This document shows, piece after piece, positions 14,095-20,065 of a stretch of 20,065 nucleotides of DNA. A program made the position numbers and the translations under genes. The notes under the pieces were generated by a model. The model was given only the letters and a program-made list of their open reading frames with translations, did no database searches and was not told the origin of the DNA. This DNA comes from a virus, in the IMG/VR virus record IMGVR_UViG_3300045922_000246, positions 1 to 20,065 of that record. One strand, given 5' to 3'. Each line of letters opens with the position of its first letter. Position 1 is the stretch's first letter.

Positions 14095-14745
14095 TCTTCA
14101 GCGCCCGGAACCGCGCGAGGATCTCGGCCCCGCTCATGCCGCGCCGGCGGCGGCCCCAGAGGGTAGGCAGAAACTCCTCGAGCGGCTTCTCCGGGGTCTT
14201 TCCCCGATGAGCGTTCCAGTAGAGCCAGGGCATCATGCCGGCCCGCACGTCAGCCAGCCGCTCCTGAGCCTGGGCGCGGTCAACCAGCGCCCAGAACTCG
14301 CGCGGTGTCATCCGCCAGAAATCTCGATCTGGGATCCCGAGGTCGACCCTGGCAATGGCCCAGATTCCGAGCCAGTAGTCGTCCCTGCTAAAGGGCCATC
14401 GGCCGCAGCCTCCTTCTCGCCGCTCTGGCCAGGCACGCGGAGCGCGTCCGAAAACGCCTCGAAGACCGCCTGTTCGATCTCGGCCGCGTTCTCGAACGTG
14501 ATCATGTCCTGTGCCTGCTCGAGCGTGAGCTGCGGCAGTGCGTGCAACAGGCCGACGAAGAGAAGCACTCCAGTCTGATACGCAGGCCCGGCCTTGGCCC
14601 AGAACTCGGCCGCCGGCGGGCCGAGCAGCGCCATGCCGAGCCGGCCTTCGGCGCGCGCGAAGTCCCGGTGCTCGAAGCGCAGAGGCAGGCGCCGGCCGCC
14701 AATCTCGACGAAATGCTCTTTGCGGAGTAGATTCGGATTCGACAT
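14078..14745 (-). CDS. Tail assembly chaperone G-T fusion by -1 frameshift
   Basis: A second reading frame ends at 14078 with no start of its own and joins the first chaperone frame at the -1 slippery heptamer C-CCT-TTA (14389-14395). Slipping gives CCC-TTT and continues AGC-AGG-GAC, so the product is 119 residues of the first protein plus SRDDYWLGIWAIARVDLGIP and onward, 222 residues in all. The downstream part has the helical, tryptophan-rich look of the T domain (DFWRMTPREFWALVDRAQAQ). In lambda the matching gpGT fusion binds the tape measure and loads tail tube subunits. The tape measure ATG overlaps its 3' end. Frame, order and heptamer all agree; the efficiency is unknown. Confidence 0.8.
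14308..14745 (-). CDS. Tail assembly chaperone, G-like
   Basis: This 145-residue product of the zero frame starts at ATG 14743-14745, three bases after the tail tube stop. It is a small alpha/beta protein (FVEIGGRRLPLRFEHRDFAR, then LLFVGLLHALPQLTLEQAQD) followed by an unstructured serine- and glycine-rich tail from about residue 105, which is read only if ribosomes do not slip. The position between tail tube and tape measure and the overlapping second frame identify it as the gpG analogue. In lambda the non-shifted form is made in excess and helps assembly without entering the virion. Confidence 0.8.
   Translation of the reverse strand: MSNPNLLRKEHFVEIGGRRLPLRFEHRDFARAEGRLGMALLGPPAAEFWAKAGPAYQTGVLLFVGLLHALPQLTLEQAQDMITFENAAEIEQAVFEAFSDALRVPGQSGEKEAAADGPLAGTTTGSESGPLPGSTSGSQIEISGG
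14389..14395 (-). promoter_or_regulatory. -1 ribosomal slippery site CCCTTTA
   Basis: The heptamer obeys the X-XXY-YYZ rule exactly in the zero frame (codons GGC-CCT-TTA). After slipping, the next codon is AGC in the long downstream frame. It lies near the end of the chaperone gene, as in lambda G-T, where the site is GGGAAAG. Confidence 0.75.
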
Positions 14746-14748
14746 GGT

Positions 14749-15165
14749 TTACGGGGTTACCGTCACGTTGCCGCTGACTTTGATGGTGACTTCGACGCTG
14801 GCTGCCTGTCCCTTCTCGAAAGACCACTGCCAGCCAGTCACCTGGCCGTTGAACAGGACTTCGGCCGCTCCGGCATCGCTGCAGACCAGTTTGAACTCGT
14901 CCGTCGAGTTCGGGGTCTGATAGCTCGTCAACAGATGCTGGTGGGCCGAGTCAGACGGATCCCAGTACAGACGGAAAGTTACCTCGCCGTAGTCCGGCAG
15001 GCCCGCCACGAACTTCGCCGCGGTGTCGTTCATGGCTGTCACTTCAATCTGCTGCTTCGTGCCCGTGGGCCCAGACAGGCCTTCGACGCCCGGAACGGCC
15101 ACGAAAGCAGCCCCGATCTTGACTTGCAGCGCCGTGCCCTGCACGGCGAATGCGCTGTAAGGCAT
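14749..15165 (-). CDS. Major tail tube protein
   Basis: The 138-residue beta-rich product (MPYSAFAVQGTALQVKIGAA; VPGVEGLSGPTGTKQQIEVT; PDYGEVTFRLYWDPSD) has the pattern of siphovirus tail tube proteins, which stack in hexameric rings around the tape measure. GAGGAGGAACG before ATG 15163-15165 is a strong ribosome site, as expected for a highly expressed virion protein. The position between tail completion protein and chaperones supports the call. The end ASVEVTIKVSGNVTVTP is beta-rich. It is shorter than lambda V because it lacks an added Ig-like domain. Confidence 0.85.
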   Translation of the reverse strand: MPYSAFAVQGTALQVKIGAAFVAVPGVEGLSGPTGTKQQIEVTAMNDTAAKFVAGLPDYGEVTFRLYWDPSDSAHQHLLTSYQTPNSTDEFKLVCSDAGAAEVLFNGQVTGWQWSFEKGQAASVEVTIKVSGNVTVTP

Positions 15166-15177
15166 CGTTCCTCCTCG

Positions 15178-15579
15178 TTACTTGAACTGAATCTCGAACC
15201 GCAGCAGGACCGCGAAGAACCCGAGGTCCGTCTCGTCGAAGTCCGCTGCATCCTGAAGCGTGCAGGCCTCGACCTGCACACCTCCTCCCATCTGCCCTTT
15301 GAAGTAGTTCAGAGCGCCGATCACGGCCTCAGCCAGCTCGTGAGCGGTGTCGTAATCAGCCGCGAGAGCCGCGATTTCCCACTCGGTCGTCGCCAACGTC
15401 AGCGGCCCATTCAGCACCAGCGCATCGCGCCTGGCGGCCAGGCGGAAGACCAGAGTCGGCGCGAGAGGCGCATTCGGATCCCGTTGCGGCGCGAGAACCG
15501 GGTACACGCGATCGTTCGCGAGGGCGGCTACGGCCGGATGGGCGGTCAGATGGGCGTAGAGGCTCGCCGCAATGGTCAT
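15178..15579 (-). CDS. Tail completion / head-tail joining protein (DUF3168-like)
   Basis: The 133-residue protein begins MTIAASLYAHLTAHPAVAAL followed by VYPVLAPQ, TLVFRLAARR, DYDTAHELAEAVIGAL and C-terminal beta strands ending FAVLLRFEIQFK. This order is typical of the SPP1 gp17 / DUF3168 group, which completes the tail end that joins the head. ATGA overlap couples it with the gp10-like gene. Length (about 130) is usual. Confidence 0.8.
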   Translation of the reverse strand: MTIAASLYAHLTAHPAVAALANDRVYPVLAPQRDPNAPLAPTLVFRLAARRDALVLNGPLTLATTEWEIAALAADYDTAHELAEAVIGALNYFKGQMGGGVQVEACTLQDAADFDETDLGFFAVLLRFEIQFK

Positions 15580-16121
15580 TTCTGGGCCGTGCCCTCCAGG
15601 ATCTTCGCAATGCGGTCGCGAGCCGCATCAAGCGCCACGGGGCCGGCGCGCTCGACGGCGCGCCGGAAAAAGGGATTGGGAGGCGTGGGCCCCACGCGCT
15701 TCGCCGCGATCCATCCCTGGCCTCCCAGCGCCGGGAACATCATCACCTTTCCCGACTTCGCCGTCCGCGTGCCAGTGCCGAATGCCACCAGGTGTGCGTG
15801 CGGCGCCCGCTGGAGGCCCCAGCGCACGTTGACCTGCGCCGCCGCTCCGGGACCGACGCCTTTCCCGGCCTGACTCCTGAACGCGTAAGCGACAATGGAC
15901 TTCCGCAACGAGCCGCGCTCGCGCCGAGATATGCTGGCGCCGCGGGAGCCGCGCCAGAGCGAGATGATGGGCCACCGCGAGACCGGCGCCTGGCGCCGGG
16001 CCTCGTCGCGGATCTTCCGGGCGGCGGTCAGGTAGACGGTCACCGCCTCCTCGCTGTAGAGCGACTGTGTCAGCCGGCCGAGCTTCGCTTTCAACTCCTC
16101 CATCCCGTCGATCGTCTTCAC
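15576..16121 (-). CDS. HK97 gp10-like head-tail component
   Basis: The start is GTG 16119-16121 in a GTGA overlap with the adaptor gene's stop, giving 181 residues; ATG 16101-16103 is the next choice. VKTIDGMEELKAKLGRLTQ and the later AHLVAFGTGTRTAKSGKVMM and NPFFRRAVERAGPVALDAAR match the gp10 family, which has a conserved FG-T region after the histidine and a PFFRRA-type end. The family helps connect neck and tail. The middle is longer than usual, with an arginine-rich piece (SRRERGSLRKSIVAYAF). Confidence 0.8.
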   Translation of the reverse strand: MKTIDGMEELKAKLGRLTQSLYSEEAVTVYLTAARKIRDEARRQAPVSRWPIISLWRGSRGASISRRERGSLRKSIVAYAFRSQAGKGVGPGAAAQVNVRWGLQRAPHAHLVAFGTGTRTAKSGKVMMFPALGGQGWIAAKRVGPTPPNPFFRRAVERAGPVALDAARDRIAKILEGTAQK

Positions 16122-16447
16122 GCGCCCTTGCCCTCCTTGCACAGCAGGCGGATCTCGACATGGCGCTCCTCGACGTCCATCACGGCAATGATGTCGAGGA
16201 TCCGCTGCCCGAGCCGGACTCGCATGTCCGGCCGCACGTTCAGCGGCCCGCGGACCGTAATGATGTGCGTAAGTTCTGAATGCACCTGCCGGGCGGCCAC
16301 AAACTCGCGGCCGGATTGGGGCTCGATGGCCGCCCACCGTTCCGCCACCGGCGTCCAGTTCGGCGCAAGGGCTCCCGTGGGAGTTCGGGCCGGCGCGTTC
16401 TCCTCGATCACAATCCTGTGCCGCAGCGCTCCAGGCTCGATCGCCAT
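16118..16447 (-). CDS. Head-tail adaptor (SPP1 gp16-like)
   Basis: The 109-residue protein begins MAIEPGALRHRIVIEENAPA. WTPVAERWAAIEPQSGREFV, ITVRGPLNVRPDMRVRLGQR and DIIAVMDVEERHVEIRLLC follow, the standard order of the phage head-tail adaptor family (PF05521 type). Such proteins form a ring below the connector that closes the neck. It overlaps the gp6-like gene by TGATG and the gp10-like gene by GTGA. Confidence 0.88.
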   Translation of the reverse strand: MAIEPGALRHRIVIEENAPARTPTGALAPNWTPVAERWAAIEPQSGREFVAARQVHSELTHIITVRGPLNVRPDMRVRLGQRILDIIAVMDVEERHVEIRLLCKEGKGA

Positions 16448-17013
16448 CAGAATCTCACCAGCCGGTTCGCGCTGAGAAGCGCGGTGATGCCGACAGGGAC
16501 TTCCGTGAGGATGTTCCCTAATCGGTAGCCCGTACGGTGCTCGTACCAGCTCGTGATCAGGAGCTTCATTCCCTGCCTGATGTGCTCCGGCACGTCGTCA
16601 GGCAGCCAGCCGCAGACCATCCGCACGGACACTGCGCCAGCAGGCCACAGAGCGTCGCCCGGCCATCCGGCGCGCGGGTGAATCTCGCCGGGCTCCGCGT
16701 CGGCCGCGACCAGGTATTCGGTCGCCGGCCAGGTCATCCAGGTTCCGTCCGCGAGCCTGTACCGGATGTCCTCCACCTGGACGAGCGGCGCCGGGGTCAG
16801 GATTGGCCCTCGCCGCGGCCAGCCGTCGAGGAGCATCTCCAGCCGCTTGCGCGCGACCTCCCGTCCCTGATACAGCTCCGCCTGCTCGCGCGCCGCGCGG
16901 ATCATCGCCTCGATCTCGACGTCGTCGGCGTCATGGTCCACTCGCAGGAACACTTTCGCCTCCGCGAGCGTCAGAGGCTCCTGCTGCGGCGGATCCAGCA
17001 CTCGCAGGATCAT
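16447..17013 (-). CDS. Head-tail connector, gp6-like
   Basis: The 188-residue protein has an acidic N-terminal helix bundle (LTLAEAKVFLRVDHDADDVE, IRAAREQAELYQGREVARKR). A beta-rich middle follows, then VPEHIRQGMKLLITSWYEHR near the end, the hallmark order of HK97 gp6 / DUF3199 connectors. Twelve or thirteen copies form a ring under the portal. It overlaps the previous gene by ATGA and the next by TGATG. Confidence 0.85.
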   Translation of the reverse strand: MILRVLDPPQQEPLTLAEAKVFLRVDHDADDVEIEAMIRAAREQAELYQGREVARKRLEMLLDGWPRRGPILTPAPLVQVEDIRYRLADGTWMTWPATEYLVAADAEPGEIHPRAGWPGDALWPAGAVSVRMVCGWLPDDVPEHIRQGMKLLITSWYEHRTGYRLGNILTEVPVGITALLSANRLVRF

Positions 17014-17201
17014 TTCCGTTTCTGTTTACGCGATGCGTGAACAGTTTCTGGTTCGGGCTCGGCCTCGCCCGCCGGCTCTGCCGACTCGGCAAGTCCGCTG
17101 CCGATCCACGTCCGGGCTATTCCCTCGTCCATCTCGACGATCTGTCCAGGGACGTACGACCACTCGGCCGAGGCGATGCTCACGAGAACTCGCACCTGCA
17201 T
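17010..17201 (-). CDS. Small phage protein, 63 residues
   Basis: ATG 17199-17201 has GGGAGGACATC before it. The N-terminal half (MQVRVLVSIASAEWSYVPGQ, then IVEMDEGIARTWIGSGLAES) resembles a small beta-barrel domain found in short proteins next to phage capsid genes. The C-terminus is acidic, then basic (SRKQKRK). Function is unknown. Coupling to the connector gene suggests a head-assembly role. Confidence 0.7.
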   Translation of the reverse strand: MQVRVLVSIASAEWSYVPGQIVEMDEGIARTWIGSGLAESAEPAGEAEPEPETVHASRKQKRK

Positions 17202-17219
17202 GATGTCCTCCCAGAAAGC

Positions 17220-17243
17220 GGGGGCGGCCCTGAGGCCGCCCCC
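17220..17243 (-). terminator. Hairpin between capsid gene and next genes
   Basis: GGGGGCGGCC and GGCCGCCCCC pair perfectly over ten bases with a 4-base loop, 30 bases after the capsid stop. The following bases on the minus strand (GCTTTCTGGG) have no real U tract, so it may only slow or partly end transcription. It may also protect the abundant capsid message from 3' decay. Confidence 0.5.
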
Positions 17244-17273
17244 TGGCTGGCAGCAGTCTCCCGATCAGGATGA

Positions 17274-18485
17274 TCAGGTGGCGCTGTTGGCATAGTGGAC
17301 GACTGGAGCGACGCCGGCGTTGACGCCGCGGCCATCGGTGCGCATGAATGCGAGGAAGCCGACCTGGCCGGTCTCGACGTACTTGTCCGTGATCCGGAAA
17401 AGTGTGAGGTCCATCACGCGCCGGATGAAGTAGTTCGAGAAGTCGCCGAAGAGGATCGACTTCGCGCTGGCCCCCATCTGGGGCATGTCCTGGTTGATGA
17501 CGTACGGGTAGCCGAGGATGGTGTCAGGCTCGCGCACGGCCAGACCCGGGAGCCAGAGCGGACGGCCCTGGCTGTCCTTCAGCTTCTTGATGGCCCGGAG
17601 CGTCTGGTCATGCATCATGAAACGGGCCCGGCGGCGATAGGCCGGCTCGAGCGCGTGCTCGAGATCGACGATGTCGTCGTATGTGACGGACGTGGTCTGG
17701 CCGTTGGCGCCGGTCTTGCCGAGGGTCGAGAACGGCACGACTCCCTGCGGCTGATTCGTGCCCGTGCCCGTGGTGAAGTGCTGATTGGTGATGCGGCCGA
17801 TGCGCTCGCCCAGCTTCTGGGCGATGTAGGCCTCGATGTCGATCGCCGAGTCCTGCATCAGCTCGAACGGCACGAGCACCGTCTTCGAGCTGTACTTGTA
17901 CGCCTTCAGCACGACCTGGCCGAAAGCGATGTCCTGCGCCGACACAGCCGTGTTCTCGGCGACGATCTCGCCGACCTGCGCCGTGTCATTCGCCGCCGGG
18001 ATCGGCATGTCGGCGCCGGTGGAGGTCTGCAGCACCGTGGCGCCAGCCGCCTCCACGCCGCCGAACTCCTTCATCGCGTCGATGAGGCGGCGGTAGAAGT
18101 CCTGCGCCACCGTGAAGCCGCCGGCCGATCCGGTGATCGCCGACTGGGCGCGGTACTGGCTCAGCACGTCCCGCTCTTCCGGGCTCAGCGCCTCAATCCC
18201 GCCCCGGATCCAGTGCAGGATGGCCGAGCGGTACAGTTCCGGCTCGCTGCGCTCCGCCGTCTCGCGGGCCTGGCCGCGGACGGGCTGCTCGAGGTCCTGC
18301 GAGAGGCTTTCGACCTTCTCGGCCGCCTCAATGGTTTTCAGCATGCGGTCGGCGTCGGCCATCATGCGGTCGAACTGCGCTTCCTGTTCTCCCGTCATGG
18401 TCTGACCTTCCGGCACGCTGTTCAGGATCGCCCGGGCCTGCTCGATCAGGGCGGCCCGTTGTCTCCTCAGTTCCTTCGTGTTCAT
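17274..18485 (-). CDS. Major capsid protein, HK97 fold
   Basis: The 403-residue product starts at ATG 18483-18485 with AGGAGGACGA upstream. Residues 1-75 form a helical, coiled-coil region like the HK97 delta (scaffold) domain (LRRQRAALIEQARAILNSVP and later AEKVESLSQDLE). The rest carries the capsid fold: SAGGFTVAQDFYRRLIDAMK, KYSSKTVLVPFELMQDSAID, FTTGTGTNQPQGVV and GYPYVINQDMPQMG, then RRVMDLTLFRITDKYVETGQ. It assembles into the icosahedral head, and the protease gene directly upstream probably removes the N-terminal delta domain. No separate scaffold gene is present. Confidence 0.93.
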   Translation of the reverse strand: MNTKELRRQRAALIEQARAILNSVPEGQTMTGEQEAQFDRMMADADRMLKTIEAAEKVESLSQDLEQPVRGQARETAERSEPELYRSAILHWIRGGIEALSPEERDVLSQYRAQSAITGSAGGFTVAQDFYRRLIDAMKEFGGVEAAGATVLQTSTGADMPIPAANDTAQVGEIVAENTAVSAQDIAFGQVVLKAYKYSSKTVLVPFELMQDSAIDIEAYIAQKLGERIGRITNQHFTTGTGTNQPQGVVPFSTLGKTGANGQTTSVTYDDIVDLEHALEPAYRRRARFMMHDQTLRAIKKLKDSQGRPLWLPGLAVREPDTILGYPYVINQDMPQMGASAKSILFGDFSNYFIRRVMDLTLFRITDKYVETGQVGFLAFMRTDGRGVNAGVAPVVHYANSAT

Positions 18486-18493
18486 TCGTCCTC

Positions 18494-19114
18494 CTATTCG
18501 CGTTCTGCAAGAGCCAGGCGCCGCCGCACCAGGCTCAACGGCCGCCCAGGCGTTGCGGGCGGGTCGATCTTCTCCTCCTCGGCGAGCGACACTTCGCACG
18601 CCGCCGGCTGCGCCGAGCGGACGCCTGCGCCGGCGTCCGCTCCGACGGGCACCAGGCTCACCTCCTCCGGCTCCCAGTCCGTGGCGAGGAGCCGCGGCGG
18701 CTTCTCGCCGGGAAATTCCTCGTAGCGGTACACCCGGTAGCCGATGCTCACGTTGCGGATTACGCCGTCGAGCACATCGCGCCAGACCGGATCCACTTCC
18801 GGCCGCCGGCTGAAACGCACGAGCGCGCGGCCTTCTCCGTCCGCGAGCCACGCCCGCTCGACCACCCCGATGATGCCGCGCAGATCGAAGCGGTCGTGAG
18901 TGTTGAGCAGGGGAGCGCCGCTGTTGAGACGGCCGAGGCGCACATGGCCAGGCTGCATGGAGAGCTCCTCCACGTACACCTTCCCTGTCATCCAGTCCGC
19001 GCGCCGCACCGCCGCCCCCGTCGACCAGACCACTTCGATCGTGCGCTGTTCCTCGTTCGCCGTGGCCGGCGCGATCTGCGCCGCGCGCGTCTGCTGTGCC
19101 AGTTCGACAATCAT
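18494..19114 (-). CDS. Prohead protease, HK97 type
   Basis: The 206-residue protein has the motifs of the HK97 prohead protease family: LLNTHDRFDLRGIIG with likely catalytic His73, and GVIRNVSIGYRVYRYEE with likely Ser123. YRVYRYEE, EEVSLVPVGADAGA follow. The family matures the capsid by cutting the delta domain inside the prohead. ATG 19112-19114 has GGAGGAGAGCA before it and overlaps the portal stop (ATGA). The C-terminal tail after about residue 170 (ACEVSLAEEEKIDPP) is probably disordered and self-cleaved. The gene lies between portal and capsid as in HK97. Confidence 0.9.
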   Translation of the reverse strand: MIVELAQQTRAAQIAPATANEEQRTIEVVWSTGAAVRRADWMTGKVYVEELSMQPGHVRLGRLNSGAPLLNTHDRFDLRGIIGVVERAWLADGEGRALVRFSRRPEVDPVWRDVLDGVIRNVSIGYRVYRYEEFPGEKPPRLLATDWEPEEVSLVPVGADAGAGVRSAQPAACEVSLAEEEKIDPPATPGRPLSLVRRRLALAERE

Positions 19115-20065
19115 TGCTCTCCTCCGTCCAGTTGCGTCAGGGGCACCATCTGGGCCTGCACGCGGTACACATCACCGCCAGGGATCGGGTTCATCTCCTC
19201 GAGCTCGCGCACCTCGTCCTGGTTCAAAAACCCCGCCCGCAGGCCCGTGTTGTAGGCCTCGTAGCGGCTCTTCATGTCGCCCCGCAGCAGCGCGGCGACC
19301 AGGAACCGGCAGAAGTAGCCGTCGCCGAGCAGCTTCCTGTTGAACTCCTGCTCGAACCGGGTCATCCAGGGCAGCATCGAGTACTGGATGAATTCAAGCG
19401 ACTGGTGCTCGATGTTCGAGAAGGTGGCCCGCTCCAGGTCTCCGATCAGATGGGGCGGCACGCGGTAGATGGCGGCAATCTCCGAGCGCTGGAACTTGCG
19501 CGTCTCGAGAAACTGCGCGTCATCCGGCGGGATGGTGGTCGCCACCCACTTGGCTCCGTCGTCGATCACCAGCGTCTTGTGGGCGTTCTCGACCGATCCG
19601 TAGGCCGTATTGAACTCCTCGGTGAACTTCTGCCTGTCCTTGAGCCGGCCGGGCACCTGGAGGATGCCGCCGATCTTGGCGCCGTTGGCGAACAGCTTCG
19701 CCCCGAACTGGGCGGCCGCCATGCCCGTGCCGATCGACTGCCGGGCCAGCCGGATCGGAGACCAGCCGACCAGGTCGTCGCCGAGCGTCCTGATGTGGAT
19801 GATGTCCTCGGCCGGATACACACCGGCCCACGGGCTCGACCGGTCCTCGTAGCTGTAGACCAGACGCCCGTTGAGCCGCTGCACGCGCATCCACTGCGGC
19901 GCCAGCGGCCACAGCGCCCGGGCCCGGCCGGCGCGGTTCCAGTCGATGAGCGCGTAGGCGTTGCCCCAGCGGTTGGCCCACTGCATCAATGTCTCGATGA
20001 ATGTCGAGGCGCTGATCTCCGGGTTCGGCTCCTCCTTGAGCAGCCGGTAGGCGTAATGTTCAGGC
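19111..20065 (-). CDS. Phage portal protein, partial
   Basis: The gene enters from the right edge and is open at its 5' end, so 317 C-terminal residues are seen. PEHYAYRLLKEEPNPEISAS, then WANRWGNAYALIDWNRAG, and EDIIHIRTLGDDLVGWSPIR and FQRSEIAAIYRVPPHLIGDL are the conserved order of HK97-type portals. It ends with PWMTRFEQEFNRKLLG and a tail region. The portal ring sits at one head vertex and is the channel for DNA packaging and exit. Together with the protease and capsid genes it begins the visible head module. Terminase genes should lie upstream, outside the window. Confidence 0.92.
   Translation of the reverse strand, partial: PEHYAYRLLKEEPNPEISASTFIETLMQWANRWGNAYALIDWNRAGRARALWPLAPQWMRVQRLNGRLVYSYEDRSSPWAGVYPAEDIIHIRTLGDDLVGWSPIRLARQSIGTGMAAAQFGAKLFANGAKIGGILQVPGRLKDRQKFTEEFNTAYGSVENAHKTLVIDDGAKWVATTIPPDDAQFLETRKFQRSEIAAIYRVPPHLIGDLERATFSNIEHQSLEFIQYSMLPWMTRFEQEFNRKLLGDGYFCRFLVAALLRGDMKSRYEAYNTGLRAGFLNQDEVRELEEMNPIPGGDVYRVQAQMVPLTQLDGGEQ

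Larger units (their letters stand above)
910..20065. mobile_element. Integrated siphovirus-like prophage, one end plus late genes
   Basis: The left boundary is the truncated tRNA-Gly 3' end at 910-954. An integrase gene follows directly, and then a continuous minus-strand set of tail and head genes up to the portal at the right edge. The order portal, protease, capsid, connectors, tail tube, chaperones, tape measure, hub, fibres and lysozyme is the classic long-tailed phage late operon. Terminase, DNA replication, repressor genes and the other attachment site are not in the window and should lie beyond 20065. The genes seen are largely intact, with no obvious stop codons or insertion sequences in the structural genes, so the element may be functional. 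That cannot be decided from this half. Confidence 0.9.

Noticed and set aside
12298-14166. A 622-codon open frame on the plus strand opposite the tape measure gene.
   Set aside because: It is antisense to a clear tape measure protein. Its translation is arginine, leucine and glycine-rich without motifs, as GC-rich codon bias produces on the opposite strand.
17295-18725. A 476-codon open frame on the plus strand opposite the capsid and protease genes.
   Set aside because: The antisense frame has low-complexity composition and no recognisable domain. The minus-strand genes have motifs and ribosome sites.

Overview
The window holds the late-gene half of an integrated tailed phage (prophage) with siphovirus-like, HK97-type morphogenesis genes. 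It sits next to a host chromosomal gene in a GC-rich bacterium. All recognisable genes lie on the minus strand, so transcription runs from position 20065 towards position 1. The host cannot be named from this sequence. GC content, Shine-Dalgarno use (AGGAGG-type sites before several genes) and a heptosyltransferase-like family 9 glycosyltransferase next to the junction fit a high-GC, probably Gram-negative, bacterium.

Layout from right to left, in the order of transcription. Head module: portal (19111-20065, 5' end outside the window), prohead protease (18494-19114), major capsid protein (17274-18485), a small acidic protein, gp6-like connector, head-tail adaptor, gp10-like protein and tail completion protein (15178-17201). 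Tail module: tail tube protein (14749-15165), a tail assembly chaperone pair with a CCCTTTA -1 slippery site (14078-14745), tape measure protein (11185-14094), a secreted 160-residue protein followed at once by a strong intrinsic terminator (10603-11143), and a 1299-residue hub/central fibre protein (6699-10598). Distal tail and lysis-like module: small tail-associated proteins, a fibre protein (4708-5571), a 109-residue protein, a lysozyme-like peptidoglycan hydrolase (3847-4356), a membrane-anchored coiled-coil protein and a small helical protein. Most genes overlap by a few bases (ATGA, GTGA or TGATG), as in a translationally coupled operon.

The left end is different. A second fibre gene (1698-2783) has an implausible 5' end that runs through a perfect 29-base direct repeat. 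Its two copies are separated by a unique 33-base segment, which is the geometry of a one-spacer CRISPR array. Upstream is a 16-bp inverted repeat, each arm of which is itself a dyad. A catalytic-domain-only tyrosine integrase (1008-1607) follows, with a hairpin at its 5' end. Next come an AT-rich arm with a perfect IHF consensus and the 3' 45 bases of a tRNA-Gly(CCC). The tRNA fragment marks the phage-host junction. The 5' part of a family 9 glycosyltransferase (1-725) lies beyond it in host DNA.

The most interesting candidates are the CRISPR-like repeat pair in the prophage, the possible moron between tape measure and hub, and the integrase/attachment region. No cas gene, reverse transcriptase or recognised defence gene is visible. 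Terminase, replication, repressor and the other attachment site must lie beyond the right edge.
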